Positions 12,755 through 23,879 of a stretch of DNA of 64,000 nt are shown piece after piece. This DNA comes from Artocarpus heterophyllus (lineage: Eukaryota > Streptophyta > Magnoliopsida > Rosales > Moraceae), in contig CM046337.1 in the NCBI GenBank assembly GCA_025403435.1, positions 3,417,501 to 3,481,500 on the forward strand. Reading direction: 5' to 3'. The notes beneath the pieces are model-generated. The model was not told the DNA's origin, searched no databases, and saw only the letters and a list, made by a program, of their open reading frames with translations. The position numbers were made by a program, and so were the translations under genes. Numbering within the stretch: the first letter of the stretch is position 1; each line of letters starts with the position of its first letter.

Positions 12755-13440
12755 GTGTGACTTTGACTACAATTTTCTGTGAGGTGGTGTTTAAGAAAAG
12801 AATTGAAACTTTATGATTTAAACCGTACACTATAGTGTACAAAAATTATATATTATAATAAATTTTTTATTTTACATTATAATATTTTTATATTATTTAT
12901 AGTTAAAACCACAGCCTGAATATCTTAATAGACTACGAGTGTTCATGATGCCAGTCTAGTCAACATTTTGACATTATTTGCAGATTGACTAATAATTTTA
13001 CGCTACTACTCAAGAATTCAGAAGTCAAAAAGTCGATGCAATGACTTAAGTCTTCCACTATGAATTATACTTTAATTGTCGATTTTCTAGACTTGGCTTT
13101 GGAAGTGAAAAAATAAAAATAAAAAATTCCAAGAAAACACACCTTTTAGCCACTTGGAATTTAAGTCAAATGTAAGTTTTGCAGCAGGTTAAAACTTTTT
13201 TTATTGTAGCATGTAAAAATTTTACACTACAATAATTTTTTTATTTATATTATAACATATAAAAGCTTTATACTATTTATAACTAAAAATTTAGTTTGAA
13301 TTGTCCTTGCTAAACAGCCTTTTAGTCTATAGCCTTGACAATCAGTAGTAGAAGCTCTTTTAACGACTATTGTTTAGTCACCAAAATTGTGCGATTAACA
13401 GCAACTTTGATAAGCCGTAGATATCACGGGCAAGATAAAA
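12755..13440. repeat. Tandem duplication, right unit
   Basis: Diverged copy of 12089-12690, interrupted between its second and third shared blocks by about 250 bp that includes another MITE M-like sequence (13186-13320). Confidence 0.75.
13186..13320. mobile_element. hAT-like MITE, family M copy (degenerate)
   Basis: Contains TATTGTAGCATGTAAAAATTTTACAC and a second, weaker motif unit, and ends TTGCTAAACAGCC. The ends are more diverged than in the 54-56 kb copies. Confidence 0.5.
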
Positions 13441-13449
13441 AAACCGACA

Positions 13450-14060
13450 ACATCTTAAAACGACAAAATTTTTAGAATTGATTTTTTTTTCCCTCTTCTA
13501 ACGAAAACCTCAAAATGCCATGGAAATGAAAGATGTCTTTAATTGAAAAATTAAAAAAAAATTACTCAGCAAAAAAGGTAAAATATATCCACAAGGAAAA
13601 AATAGAAACAACAAAAACTCATGAATCGACTAAACATATATACTAGACACTTTAAAAGTTAAAACCACAATCTCTCTTGAAAACAAAAGTATATTGATGA
13701 ACTTGGCAACTAATTAAATGTCATATGTTGCTGTTTTAAATATTTAGTAATTTGAAGATATTTCTGAAGCGATTATACCACATTAGTATAATTGCTATGT
13801 ACTTTTCATTAACATTTTGTAAACATCTCACCAATGATCATTTTGTTACTTTGTTTTATGTAGCTCATATTATGGCCACTCGAAACTTAATTGCATTGAT
13901 GTTTTTTATTGCAGACTTGATCAAATTATATTAAATTGACCAGAAAAAGAAAAGGATGAAAACTTTAGGATCAGAACAAATAATTAGTTTGAATAATTAG
14001 CAAACTTCTAATAGTACGGAAAGTTTACAAGTTGTTTCTCAAATGGTTAATTCGGAAACA
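13450..14060. repeat. Copy 2 of a diverged duplication (pairs with 9100-11050)
   Basis: Short copy of the 9.1-11.05 kb stretch: the same series of shared blocks, closer together, ending with GTTGTTTCTCAAATGGTTAATTCGGAAA. No gene is recognised. Confidence 0.6.
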
Positions 14061-14741
14061 TACAAGGAAATATTAGTGATCTACTTAATTAAACCTGATT
14101 AACAAAATTGTTGTTACTAATTGAACGGAACAATTTTAGCTTTTCTTTTGTTTGTTTCAGAACTTAGTTCGAACTAAAAAAATTTATTTAACCATTTTTG
14201 TTCCAATATTTTCGTTCATAAAATTTGAAGATTGACACTATATTGGTTCATTTGGCTTTCCAAACTCCCCCTACATTCTATAATTAATAGTCAATTCGTT
14301 TTTTTTTTTTTCACATAAATATAGCTGCTGGTGGATGAATATTTCCATAGAATTTTGGTAACATGATATGAAGCAAAATATTGCTGCAGTACTAGCACCC
14401 ATGAGAAATATTTCAGATTGAAAAAATGAAGAGTTCAGGGAAAAGCACAAGTACCCGTTTAGGCTTTAACCAAAAAAGCTCAATCAAACCCACATTATAA
14501 GATGCCCTTTTTTTGGCCTATTAATTAATAATCCCCGGTATAAGATAAGTAATTACAAGCCCCCACCATTTTTTTTGCCCATGCAGTTGGTAGTTAATTA
14601 TCAGAAGTTGCAGCACATACATAATTAGAAAATCTCCTAATTAATTATTGTTAATTAGGCTCTGGCCAACCACTTTCTCTCTTTCTGAACTCTTTAATTT
14701 GTTTACTTGTGATTTCTATCAATTTTCTCTAACAAGCCCTA

Positions 14742-16089
14742 TCATGGATGTGATTGCATAACTGAACAAGCAACAGCTTGAGCCCAATGCCTTAACTTTG
14801 TCTTCACATGTTCCGGATCATCACCTGCACACACACACACACACACACATTACATTAATTAAAATAAATCCAAAAACTAAAAAAAATTATAGACTCAAAG
14901 CAAAGTCTTTATAATTTTCCTCCATATACTTTTTGAATATATTATTATAGTATATAAACAAATTACCACATAGTGTCATAAGTACTATAAATGTTAATAC
15001 CGCTAATTTTTCATTAATTGATCGAATATTAATTACCAATATATGTTAATTAAGTTGTGTTTCACTATACAATTGTAGGTACAAAAAAATGTGTGTATAC
15101 ATGTAACCTTTCAAATTTTAAGCATAGAATGTTCAATTTAAATACGCTTTAACGAAAAATTACCAAAAGTCTTGGAGAATTAAGTATATATAGCCAAGTA
15201 TATTGGTCCTAACTAAACAATAACTTAATGATGTACATAATTCCACCAAAAAAATTGATGATGCACACATATTAATATTGAATACTACTAGTAATTCATA
15301 ATCATGGGGTTGACATTTAAGCTATCGGTCAAAATTCAGTGATATTACCCTGTCAATAACCAAATGCTATCTACATACTCAGCCAAAAAAAAAAATTCAA
15401 ATGCTACGTACATATTCAATAGAATTGCACGTATAAATGCATGGATACATTTTCTTAAAAAAAATAATAATAAATGCATGGATACAATTTATACCTGGGC
15501 CGCATATCTTCCATGAGTCGGAGTCGCTCCTGGGGCTTCCGACCGGCGTAGACCTGCTGGCGCTCGTTGATGACGATGTCGATAAACGGCTTTTTGGCGT
15601 AGACACGGGGCTCAACGAGAGCTGCCTGTTCACGGCGAAATAAAGGTCAAGAGCCGGAAAAGTTCCACACAACTTCTGACCATCCTCCTCATTGAACCCA
15701 AACCCTAGCTCAATACACCCTTTCAGCTCGTTCATATCCTCATCGGTCAGCTCATGATCACCGCAGCGGCAGCCGCAGCCGCTTCTACATCCGCATTCAC
15801 CATTATTCGCGATGCCGTTCCTCCGCCGCTCCTGGAGGAGGGAAAACTGGCGGCGCCGCCTCTCCCACGCGACGTCCCGCGACGTCTCGCACATCGAAAG
15901 CTGCTTCGACAACCGCTTCCTGCCTCCGCCGCCGCCTTCCCTCAGCCTCTGCGACACCGGAGGCGTGTGAGGGAGCTCCTCCGCTGCAGCCGCTGCGGCG
16001 GCGGCAGCGGAGTTGATGCATATTGAGGATGATGTTCTCCTAGTCATGCACTTGTTATTCTTCTTTTCAAAACAATCCATATTGCTCAT
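14742..16089 (-). CDS. DUF1685 family protein (225 aa, 2 exons)
   Basis: Exon 1 is 16089-15495 and exon 2 is 14824-14742, joined as GG(T) in frame across a GT-AG intron of 670 bp. The N-terminus is low complexity, with a nine-alanine run at about residues 29-37, glycine and arginine tracts, and a Cys-rich CGCRSGCGCRCGDH segment. The family core follows: LTDEDMNELKGCIELGFGF, then LCGTFPALDLYFAVNRQLS. A Ser-rich linker leads to the C-terminal DDPEHVKTKLRHWAQAVACS block encoded by exon 2. These conserved blocks identify DUF1685; its function is unknown. Length fits the family. Exon 1 is far richer in GC than the surrounding DNA. Confidence 0.93.
14829..14849. repeat. (CA)n microsatellite at the exon 2 splice acceptor of the DUF1685 gene
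   Basis: About ten CA repeats read as (TG)n on the transcript strand and run directly into the CAG acceptor at 14827-14825, so they occupy the place of the polypyrimidine tract. Length changes here could affect splicing; that is inference. Confidence 0.85.
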
Positions 16090-16252
16090 GGTATTAATCT
16101 ATATATATGTCGTTTTACGAAGTGGGTTTCTGTGTTTTTGACGAGTAATGATACGACTTTCAACGAGAGCCGTCCCACGCCCGCGGCAGGGTCCGTGGGA
16201 CGGAGGCTGGCGCGGGCGTCGTGTAATCAGAAACTGGTGAGGAGATATAATA

Positions 16253-16266
16253 GGTATATATATAGT
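16253..16266 (-). promoter_or_regulatory. Probable TATA box of the DUF1685 gene
   Basis: TATATATATA on the minus strand about 165 bp upstream of the ATG at 16089, a distance that suits a plant core promoter with a leader of roughly 130 bp. There is no independent evidence for the transcription start. Confidence 0.4.
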
Positions 16267-16299
16267 ATATGTAGTGCGTATACATATATATGTACCAGG

Positions 16300-18160
16300 G
16301 GATATTATTTCTTTTGTGGGGTTTTAGTGTTATTGAAGAAATATCATTTTCTTTTTTCTGAGAGGTGAAGATGAGAAGGAAATGGGGGCTTTTTAATGGA
16401 GGGCCAAGAAATGAGGGGGTTTTGCTGATGAGGCTGCGGTTATCACGGACGTCCTTTCGGAGTATGTTTTTGATATTCCACCGTTAATTTGTAACTGACC
16501 ATCCACCCAAATTTCTTGTTAATTTTGGGAACAGGCTATGAATAATTGTTGAAAAAAATGATAAAAACATATTTTTAGTTCATAATCAAGTACTAAAGTT
16601 TTAACCGTATCATGTTCTATCCTAGTGAGGTGTTACTTGCAAGTTCCGAAACAGTTAATGTTGTTGTACTTAATCAAGTAGTTGCCATTTTCATGGGATT
16701 TGCAGTTAATTTGTTTCGACACATATTGTTTGAGCTTCTTTTTTTTTTTTGTTACTTGATTTTACAAGAACAATTCAATATCTTTAGCATATTCTGTTGT
16801 ACGAAACAAAAGAACAGTCTATATTCCGGCGGATTCCCATGAGTAGTTTCTATTGGTACTTTCAATATTTGGTGTATTATTTGATTTTAGGAAATATGCG
16901 CATTAAACTCTAATAAATATTCATATTATTGTATATATTTTGTATTTTGTGTGAATTTATAGTTGAATTATGCCTGCAAACCACTATATATATATATATG
17001 TTGCATCATACATTACATATTTGTATATTCTTTTTTGTCTATTCTCATCCTATTTATATAATTTGCGCATATAATATGCCTTACATAAAATTTGTTTTAA
17101 GAAAAATTAGTAGAAATCCCAAGAATTAAACATTACAGTTTCAAAGTATGTAGCGAGCTTATACGTTTCTCTCACGAATGCAAGTGAAACACCGGGTGGG
17201 ATTCCTCTTCATTACAAATTAATTTAATTACTTCGTGACTCAATTGTGATCACGTATTCACTTCAAAAAAAAAAAAAAATTTGTGATCATAACTTCTAGT
17301 ATTATTTCTAATTCCACGAAAACGTGTCTATACGTAGGTGAACGAATTTTTTTCTAGATTAAGAGAAGAAACCAGTTCCTTTTTTTTATTGTTGAATGGT
17401 TTATTCTGGCTAGATGTCACAATATTCACACACACACACACACACAAACTTACATACATATATATATATATATATACTGTGGGATAGTACTTGATAATTT
17501 AGATTGACAACTTGAAATTTTATCGTAAATTATATTGTCTAGATAAAAGGTACAATAATACATTTAATATGTTATTTAGAATTCTTAAGGATCGGACGAA
17601 TTTTATATTTCTTAAGCTAGATATAATACAAATAATCCCGGCTTATGCAGCTATGCTCAGCTATATATATTTGCAGTAATAACAATAAATTTGGTTACTT
17701 TTAGAGTAGTTTCTTCAGTAAGTTTTGTGCAAATTGATTAAAGATTCCAGTGATTAAAGAACGTTATTGATAAAGTAGTACTCCAATAATTGGCGGCTTT
17801 ACTATTTCAATGCCTCACTGTATATCTAACTCTTTACAATAGTATCTCCGAGATAAAACATATAGCCAAACTTAGCAAATTATTAATTTTACTGAATTTC
17901 TAATAAGAATTTTTAAAGCCAACCAAATACTACCCATACAGCAGTGGTTATGTCCCTAGCTAGTCAAGACTCTAGATCATGATTAGGGACTAAAGGTGAA
18001 ATTTTAAAAGGGCCATTTAAATAATGTACCCTTGTATCTTTTTTTCACAAGAAATTTTTTTAAAACAATTAATTTACAATTGCAACACTAAAATTAAGTG
18101 CACATGTTCAACAGTTATAGCAGAATTAAATGATTTTTTTTTCTTTTTATTTTATTCTTG
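16300..18160. other. Intergenic, no gene seen
   Basis: AT-rich sequence with several simple repeats: (TA)n near 16985-17000, (CA)n at about 17428-17446 followed by (TA)n at 17458-17477, and A/T homopolymers. I see no exon-like sequence or transposon with clear ends. Confidence 0.4.
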
Positions 18161-18338
18161 TTTTGCAATCCAACAGCTCTTCTGGAAAAGATTACAATGA
18201 GATGTTTGAAATGAAATATCAAATGGCATTCCCAACGGCTTGATGCAAGGATCCCTAAGCATCTTCAAACGACATTTCCCGACGGCTCAACAAATTCACA
18301 GTTGCCTACAAGCTCCTGTGCTCGCAACGGTGCTGCAA
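18160..18338. pseudogene. Exon-like gene fragment, left half (continues at 20499)
   Basis: A balanced-composition stretch begins after TTTTGCAATCCAACAG, which looks like a splice acceptor. It runs up to solo LTR B and continues at 20499-20610 after one TSD copy is removed. Across the rejoined site one frame stays open from about 18270 to 20615 (excluding the LTR), reading ...HFPTAQQIHSCLQAP... I do not recognise the protein. It could be a decayed gene piece or a captured fragment. Confidence 0.3.
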
Positions 18339-20493
18339 TGTAACGCCTCAAAATTTATTTAATGTTAATGTAATGTAAATGGTGGATTAGTGTGCCATAA
18401 TTAACGTTTTAACATTAATTAGATTATTTGGTTAGATTTTGAATTTTTGGTTGTTTTGTTAAATCAATGCATTTAAATGATTCCTTATTGTTTTAAAATG
18501 ATGTTTTGAGTTTTAAAACACAACAATTTGAAAAATGTTAAAAAAAAAATACTCCGTTTTACAAAACCGTGGGCGGCACATGGTTTTCGCAGAATAAAAC
18601 CGTCCACCGGTTTTCTCTATTTATTTCCCTCTTCTCTCTCTCTCTCCTCACTCTCCCGGTTTCACTATCTCTCTCTCTCCTCTCTTTCTTGATCTCTCGG
18701 CAGCTCTTTCTCTCTCTCAATTCTCTCTCAAAATTTTGGAACTCCATTTCGAATCCAAGCTTCGGGACAGCGAGGAGGAAGCTCGGGGACGTGATTCGGC
18801 AACCGAGATCGCGGATTGAAGCTTCGATTCGAGGTTAGATTCGAAATTTCTAAACTTTTTACAAAATTTTCAATTTTGTGCATTTTTGAAATCTAGGTTT
18901 GTTTAAGCTTAGAAAACCGTGGATTTGAGTTAAATGAACTTAGAACAACTAGAATCTAAGCTTAGATTGAAGAAAAATGGATTGAATTCAAGATTTTTCA
19001 TTTTTCTCCTCATTTTCTCATTTTTGGATTTTTGAGGATTTTGAGTCTAAATCTTGTTCAAATGAGTCCAAACATGTTTTAGTATGTTTTTTTATCAACT
19101 ATAATTGTTTTTCATGCCTGGGAATTGAGAAAAACAGGTTAGAATCCAGATTTGGGTTTTAGGGAATCGAAACCCGTGGCTGGAAATTTCTGGGTTTTCC
19201 CAGTTCGGCAGGCCGAAGTTCGTGTTCGACAGGCCGGTGTTCTTCCGACCGGCAGGCCGAATCTGGGGAAATGTTCGGCCGACCGAACCTTGCTTCCGGC
19301 AGGCCGAACTGTGCAGTTCGGCAGGCCGAAGCAGGGCATCCGGCAGGCCGATCGAGGCATGAAAAATTTGGTGATTTTTACCAGTTTTCACTGTTTTGAA
19401 CCCAGATTTAAACCCAACCTTATATGATGATTTTAAATGTACAAATGGCACACTAGGACATCATGAAATGATTTAGTAACATAGAATGTCTCAAACTAGA
19501 TATTGATCGACTTAGTTTGTATCTAGGATCGTTCGTGGTTCCGCGGAGCTAACGTATAGCGGGCCGGGATTACGGTGTGGGGCACCGGCACGAGTATTGA
19601 GGTAGGACTTCTATCCTATTTCTTTGGTAGCCTAGTTTTGAAATGATTTGGCTTTAAAAAGGATTTCTATCAAAATGTTTTCAACGGTTGTTTGAAAATG
19701 GTTTTATCGGTTGTATTTTAATATACCGTGATTATGAAATGAATTTCATAATGAATGTAATTGACAATACTCGGTAATTGGGTTTTGAATGACAATGATA
19801 ATAAACACTAAGGCATGATGCCATATCAGAGATCGGGTCGTGTAGCGATCGACCTTGGGGGCAGGTCCCGAAACCCAGCTGGGCCACTACGGTGGTGATA
19901 TCATGGTTTGCCTAGGTAAAAGTAAAATGGTGTTTTGATTGGGAGAGTAGACTGTTCTGTGTCAGAACGGTTCTACTCAAATTATTTATTTATTTATTTA
20001 AGTTTTCTTTGAGTAACTTCTAATTAATGACATGTTTCCTTGCATTAAATTATTTTATAAAACTTAGTCCTACTGAGCCTTTCGCTCACGTTTTATTGTT
20101 TTAAATTTTCCCCCCTTCTAGGTGGTTTCCCATTTAGGTTTGGAGAGGATTCTTCGGACCGAACTCAGGAGCAATAGGAGAACTTATTTATATTCTGTAT
20201 TATTAATCAAGGCATGTAAGACTTAACTTTATTTGTACTTGGACTGTAATTGTATTTATGATATTGTCAGTACCATGTGTGTGCACAAGTTGTGGGTTGT
20301 GGAACCCATGCTCGCGGTTTTTATTTAATTATTATTATTTGCTTAATATTTACAAATTCTTTTTATCAAATGTGGTGGAAAATCTCTTTATTACTCACTT
20401 AATTGGATTTTTAAACTTTTAATTTCAATTAAATCCTCTTTTAATTAATCTAAATATTCCGCCACGTCACCTCCCGTACTTCGGGGCGCGACA
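18339..20493 (+). mobile_element. Solo LTR B (2155 bp, TSD TGCAA)
   Basis: Runs from TGTAACGCCTCAAAATTTA to TTCGGGGCGCGACA, flanked by a perfect 5-bp duplication TGCAA (18334-18338 and 20494-20498). It is the same family as LTR A, in opposite orientation. Internal order on the plus strand: a CTATTTATT TATA-like box near 18617, a CT-rich leader, a possible splice donor GAG/GTTAGATTC (about 18832), the GC-rich palindrome cluster (19196-19360), TACTGAGCCTTTCGCTCACG (about 20069), a possible splice acceptor CCCCTTCTAG (about 20111-20120), and an AT-rich tail. No gag/pol or second LTR is present. Confidence 0.93.
19196..19360. repeat. GC-rich TTCGGCAGGCCGAA palindrome cluster in LTR B
   Basis: About eight units such as CAGTTCGGCAGGCCGAAG, ACCGGCAGGCCGAAT and CCGGCAGGCCGAACTG. 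It is the same cluster as in LTR A, and a shorter version occurs in the unrelated LTR D. Confidence 0.87.
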
Positions 20494-20498
20494 TGCAA

Positions 20499-20620
20499 TC
20501 GACGACAACGACAGGCTCCCTTTGTGGCATATCGGAGAAGACCGTCAACGAGGCACAAGTTAAGTTCACCAGAGAAGACAACCCAAACTCACAGAGGGAT
20601 AGAGATAATTTTAAAATTTT
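20499..20620. pseudogene. Exon-like gene fragment, right half (continues from 18160-18338)
   Basis: Continues the fragment interrupted by LTR B. The same frame stays open (TTTTGSLCGISEKTVNEAQ) until AT-rich sequence begins near 20610. Identity unknown. It was intact DNA before the LTR arrived, as the perfect TGCAA duplication shows. Confidence 0.3.
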
Positions 20621-21175
20621 AAAATTTTGACGTGCAAAAACTACTGTTTTTTTTTTTTCATTTGTTTTTTAAGTTTCAAAAAAAAATGTGACATTGGGCG
20701 TAATTATCTCGAGGTAATTAGTTAATGTCCTAAATAATAAGAGGTCTTGATTTAAAGGCTGTCTTAAGCAGTTAATCTCTAAAAAGAGGGCATTGCTCTC
20801 AGTCATCCGTTTTCAACCACTTATTAATGCATTCTTAGGACTCACCCAAAAATGGAAAAGCAAAAAAAAAAAAAAAAAAAAAAAACAAAGCAAAAACAAA
20901 GATATGCCCATAATACAAAAAGAAAAATACATGTTTTTCCCTCCTTTTTCTTGCCTGGTCTGGTCCCTCTGATCCAGGTAAGGCCGTGAATGCCATGGTT
21001 GATTAGAAATGGTTTAGGCTAATACCACCAAAGAAAAAAAAAGGACCAAAAAGAAAAAGAAAAAAAATCCCAAAAAGCCATTTTTTGACATTCCGGCGTA
21101 CAGGAAACTTTCAAAACTTTGTTCTTTTTTTTTTTTTTTTTTTAATCATCATCAGCCTTTGTTTTCCTGTACGCC
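20621..21175. other. Upstream region of the ANXUR-like gene
   Basis: AT-rich with long A runs (20865-20885) and a T run at 21126-21143 just before the start codon region. No clear TATA box at a convincing distance. It probably holds the promoter and 5' leader of the kinase gene. Confidence 0.35.
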
Positions 21176-23779
21176 ATGTTGTTCATCAGGGAGTATTTAG
21201 CCATGCATGACATTAAGAAATTCATGTCTTTTATTGTTTTTCTATGTGCCCTCTTCAATGCCTTTCATGGCACAACCGCGGACTCGGATTCGTTGATCTT
21301 GGGATGCGGATTGGAAAACACTGTCAAAGATGCAGATGGAAGGAAATGGGAATCTGATTCCAAGTACATAACTGGAGGAAATTCTGTTTCTGTTAGAGCC
21401 CAATTCCAAGACCCTTCTCTTCTCTCCGAAACTCCTTACATGACCGCTAGAATAATCACCTCAAAGGCAACCTACAAGTTCCCTGTGAAGGAAAGCAAAA
21501 GATATTGGCTTAGGCTTCATTTTTACCCTTCTGTTTATGGCAGCAACAACGCCGAAGAGGCCTATTTCAACGTCGTCGCCAACGACATTACTCTCCTGAA
21601 AAATTTCAGCGCTTCTCTCACTTGTAAGGCCCTCACACAGGCCTACATCATGAGAGAATACACGCTAGCGCCTTCGAGCTCAGATTCCTTGTCCCTCACC
21701 TTTGAGCCTGTTGTGGGGTTTGCCTTCGTCAATGGGGTCGAGTTGATTCCAATTCCAGACATGTTCGATACAGTCACGGTGATTGGGTTCTCCGACCAAA
21801 CAATTGACGCCAAGGCCTCAAACATGCAGACCATGTATAGGTTGAATGTTGGTGGGCAGTATATTTCTCCAACCAATGACTCTGGCCTAACCAGGACATG
21901 GTATGATGATTTCCCTTATCTGGCTGGTGCTCAATCTGGGGTCACAAATCAGGCTAGTCCAAATGTTAAGATAGATTATAGAGATATGCCTGGATACGTA
22001 GCTCCTGCTGATGTTTATAGCACGGCGAGATCGATGGGAAACACAAAGGAAATCAACCTGAACTACAATCTCACATGGGTGTTCCAACAAATTGATCCAA
22101 ACTTCATGTATCTTGTGAGGTTACACTTCTGTGACTTTCACTATTCCAAACCGAATGAGATTGTTTTTAACATCTATCTGGACAACCAAACTGCTCAGTC
22201 TGGAGCAGATGTGATCGGTTGGTCAGGAGGGAAGGCTGTTCCGACATACAAAGACTATGTCGTGTATGTTGCCGATGGGAAGGGCGATGAGGAGCTTTGG
22301 TTGGCGATGAACCCTGCAACAGAGACAAAGCCAGAATACTATGATGCCCTTCTTAATGGCATAGAGATATTCAAGATTGAAACATCGAAGAACTTGGCAG
22401 GACCAAATCCTCAGCCTTCGGAGATGTTGGTGAAGGATGAGCAACAGCAGAAGACCTTTCAGAGTAAGACATCGCATGTCCAAGTGATCGGTGGAGCTGC
22501 TGGAGGAGCTGCGGCTTTTGGGATAGTGGCTGCATTGTGCATTGCTGTGTACCAGAGAAAGAAGAGATTTTCCGAAACAGAGTCACACACTTCTAGTTGG
22601 CTCCCCATTTATGGGAATTCACACACCACTGGCAGCAAATCGGCAATCTCAGGGAAGAGCAATAGCAGCCACCTCTCTGCAACAGCTCAAGGTCGTTGTC
22701 GGCGTTTCTTCTTTGCGGAGATGAAGAAGGCCACTAAGAATTTTGACGAGTCCAATGTTATTGGCGTTGGAGGCTTTGGCAAGGTCTACAAGGGAATTAT
22801 TGATGCAGGGACTAAAGTGGCCATCAAGAGATCAAACCCGTCTTCCGAACAAGGCGTCCATGAATTCCAGACCGAAATTGAGATGCTTTCGGAGTTGAGG
22901 CACAAGCATTTAGTGTCTCTGATTGGTTTCTGCGAGGAAGAGAATGAGATGTGCTTGGTTTATGACTTCATGGCTCGCGGTACTCTCAGGGAGCATCTCT
23001 ACAACAGCAGCAAGCCTCATGACCTCACATGGAAGCGTAGGTTGGAGATTTGCATCGGAGCGGCAAAAGGTCTTCACTACCTTCACACAGGAGCAAAATG
23101 GACCATCATTCACAGGGATGTCAAGACAACAAACGTCCTCTTGGATGAGCATTGGGTAGCTAAAGTTTCAGATTTTGGTCTCTCCAAAACCGGCCCGGAT
23201 ATGAGCACTGGCCATGTTAGTACAGTTGTGAAGGGCAGCTTTGGATACTTGGATCCTGAATACTTCCGAAGACAACAATTAACCGAGAAATCCGATGTCT
23301 ACTCATTCGGGGTTGTCCTTTTCGAGGTCTTGTGTGCAAGACCTGCTCTCAATCCCAGCTTGCCAAAGGAACAGGTCAGCCTTGCAGATTGGGCTCTTCA
23401 CTGCCAAAGGAAAGGAACTCTGGAAGACATTATTGATCCCCATCTCAAGGGAAAGATTGACCCTGAAAGTCTGAAGAAGTTTGCAGATACGGCTGAGAAG
23501 TGCTTGTCTGACCATGGAATCGACCGTCCCACATTGAACGATATATTGTGGAACCTTGAGTTTGCTCTTCAGTTGCAGGAGAATATGGAAGGCTCGAGCC
23601 ATTCCTCGAGACACAGGGAGCAGAGCTCTGATGAAGGGAGTCTAAGAGACCAAAGCATGGCAATGCATTATAGCAAACTAAGCCTTGGAAGTGAGACTGA
23701 ACAGGGAAATGAGGGCACCAATAACGAGCAGAATACCACTGCAGTCTTCTCACAGATTGTCAATCCAAAAGGGCGATAA
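21176..23779 (+). CDS. ANX1: ANXUR-type malectin-like receptor kinase, CrRLK1L family (867 aa)
   Basis: A single intronless reading frame, as usual for CrRLK1L genes. The N-terminal hydrophobic segment (about 17-35) is a signal peptide; Met10 or Met17 may be the true start. Extracellular tandem malectin-like domain at about 40-395 (LGCGLENT, YWLRLHFYP, RLHFCDFHYSKP). Transmembrane helix at about 437-458 followed by KK-R. Kinase domain at about 515-800 with glycine loop GVGGFG (530-535), VAIK lysine 551, HRD 646-648 and DFG 666-668, so it should be active. Sequences such as LTWKRRLEICIGAAKGLHYL, RPALNPSLPKEQVSLADWA and the C-terminal FSQIVNPKGR resemble ANX1/ANX2 more than FERONIA. In Arabidopsis, ANX1/2 sit in the pollen-tube plasma membrane, sense RALF peptides and keep the tube wall intact. 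A FERONIA-like role cannot be ruled out. Confidence 0.93.
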   Translation: MLFIREYLAMHDIKKFMSFIVFLCALFNAFHGTTADSDSLILGCGLENTVKDADGRKWESDSKYITGGNSVSVRAQFQDPSLLSETPYMTARIITSKATYKFPVKESKRYWLRLHFYPSVYGSNNAEEAYFNVVANDITLLKNFSASLTCKALTQAYIMREYTLAPSSSDSLSLTFEPVVGFAFVNGVELIPIPDMFDTVTVIGFSDQTIDAKASNMQTMYRLNVGGQYISPTNDSGLTRTWYDDFPYLAGAQSGVTNQASPNVKIDYRDMPGYVAPADVYSTARSMGNTKEINLNYNLTWVFQQIDPNFMYLVRLHFCDFHYSKPNEIVFNIYLDNQTAQSGADVIGWSGGKAVPTYKDYVVYVADGKGDEELWLAMNPATETKPEYYDALLNGIEIFKIETSKNLAGPNPQPSEMLVKDEQQQKTFQSKTSHVQVIGGAAGGAAAFGIVAALCIAVYQRKKRFSETESHTSSWLPIYGNSHTTGSKSAISGKSNSSHLSATAQGRCRRFFFAEMKKATKNFDESNVIGVGGFGKVYKGIIDAGTKVAIKRSNPSSEQGVHEFQTEIEMLSELRHKHLVSLIGFCEEENEMCLVYDFMARGTLREHLYNSSKPHDLTWKRRLEICIGAAKGLHYLHTGAKWTIIHRDVKTTNVLLDEHWVAKVSDFGLSKTGPDMSTGHVSTVVKGSFGYLDPEYFRRQQLTEKSDVYSFGVVLFEVLCARPALNPSLPKEQVSLADWALHCQRKGTLEDIIDPHLKGKIDPESLKKFADTAEKCLSDHGIDRPTLNDILWNLEFALQLQENMEGSSHSSRHREQSSDEGSLRDQSMAMHYSKLSLGSETEQGNEGTNNEQNTTAVFSQIVNPKGR

Positions 23780-23866
23780 ACATGATCATGTTGCTGGTAA
23801 TTGTTAGATTGTTGAGCTACCAGAGGGGGATTAGTATTTGAAAGAAAAGTCATGAGATTCAATTAA

Positions 23867-23872
23867 AATAAA
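23867..23872 (+). terminator. Possible poly(A) signal AATAAA of the ANXUR-like gene
   Basis: AATAAA lies 87 bp after the stop codon, with T-rich sequence following at 23930-23960. Plant poly(A) signals are loose, so this is only a candidate. Confidence 0.35.
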
Positions 23873-23879
23873 ACCAGCT

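Noticed and set aside
15754..16026. Plus-strand and alternative-frame open frames over the DUF1685 exon
   Set aside because: Shadows of the GC-rich exon; the minus-strand frame has the conserved family blocks and correct splice joining.
5695..20493. LTRs A and B as the two ends of one 14.8-kb element
   Set aside because: They are inverted relative to each other and each has its own different perfect 5-bp duplication, so they are separate insertions.
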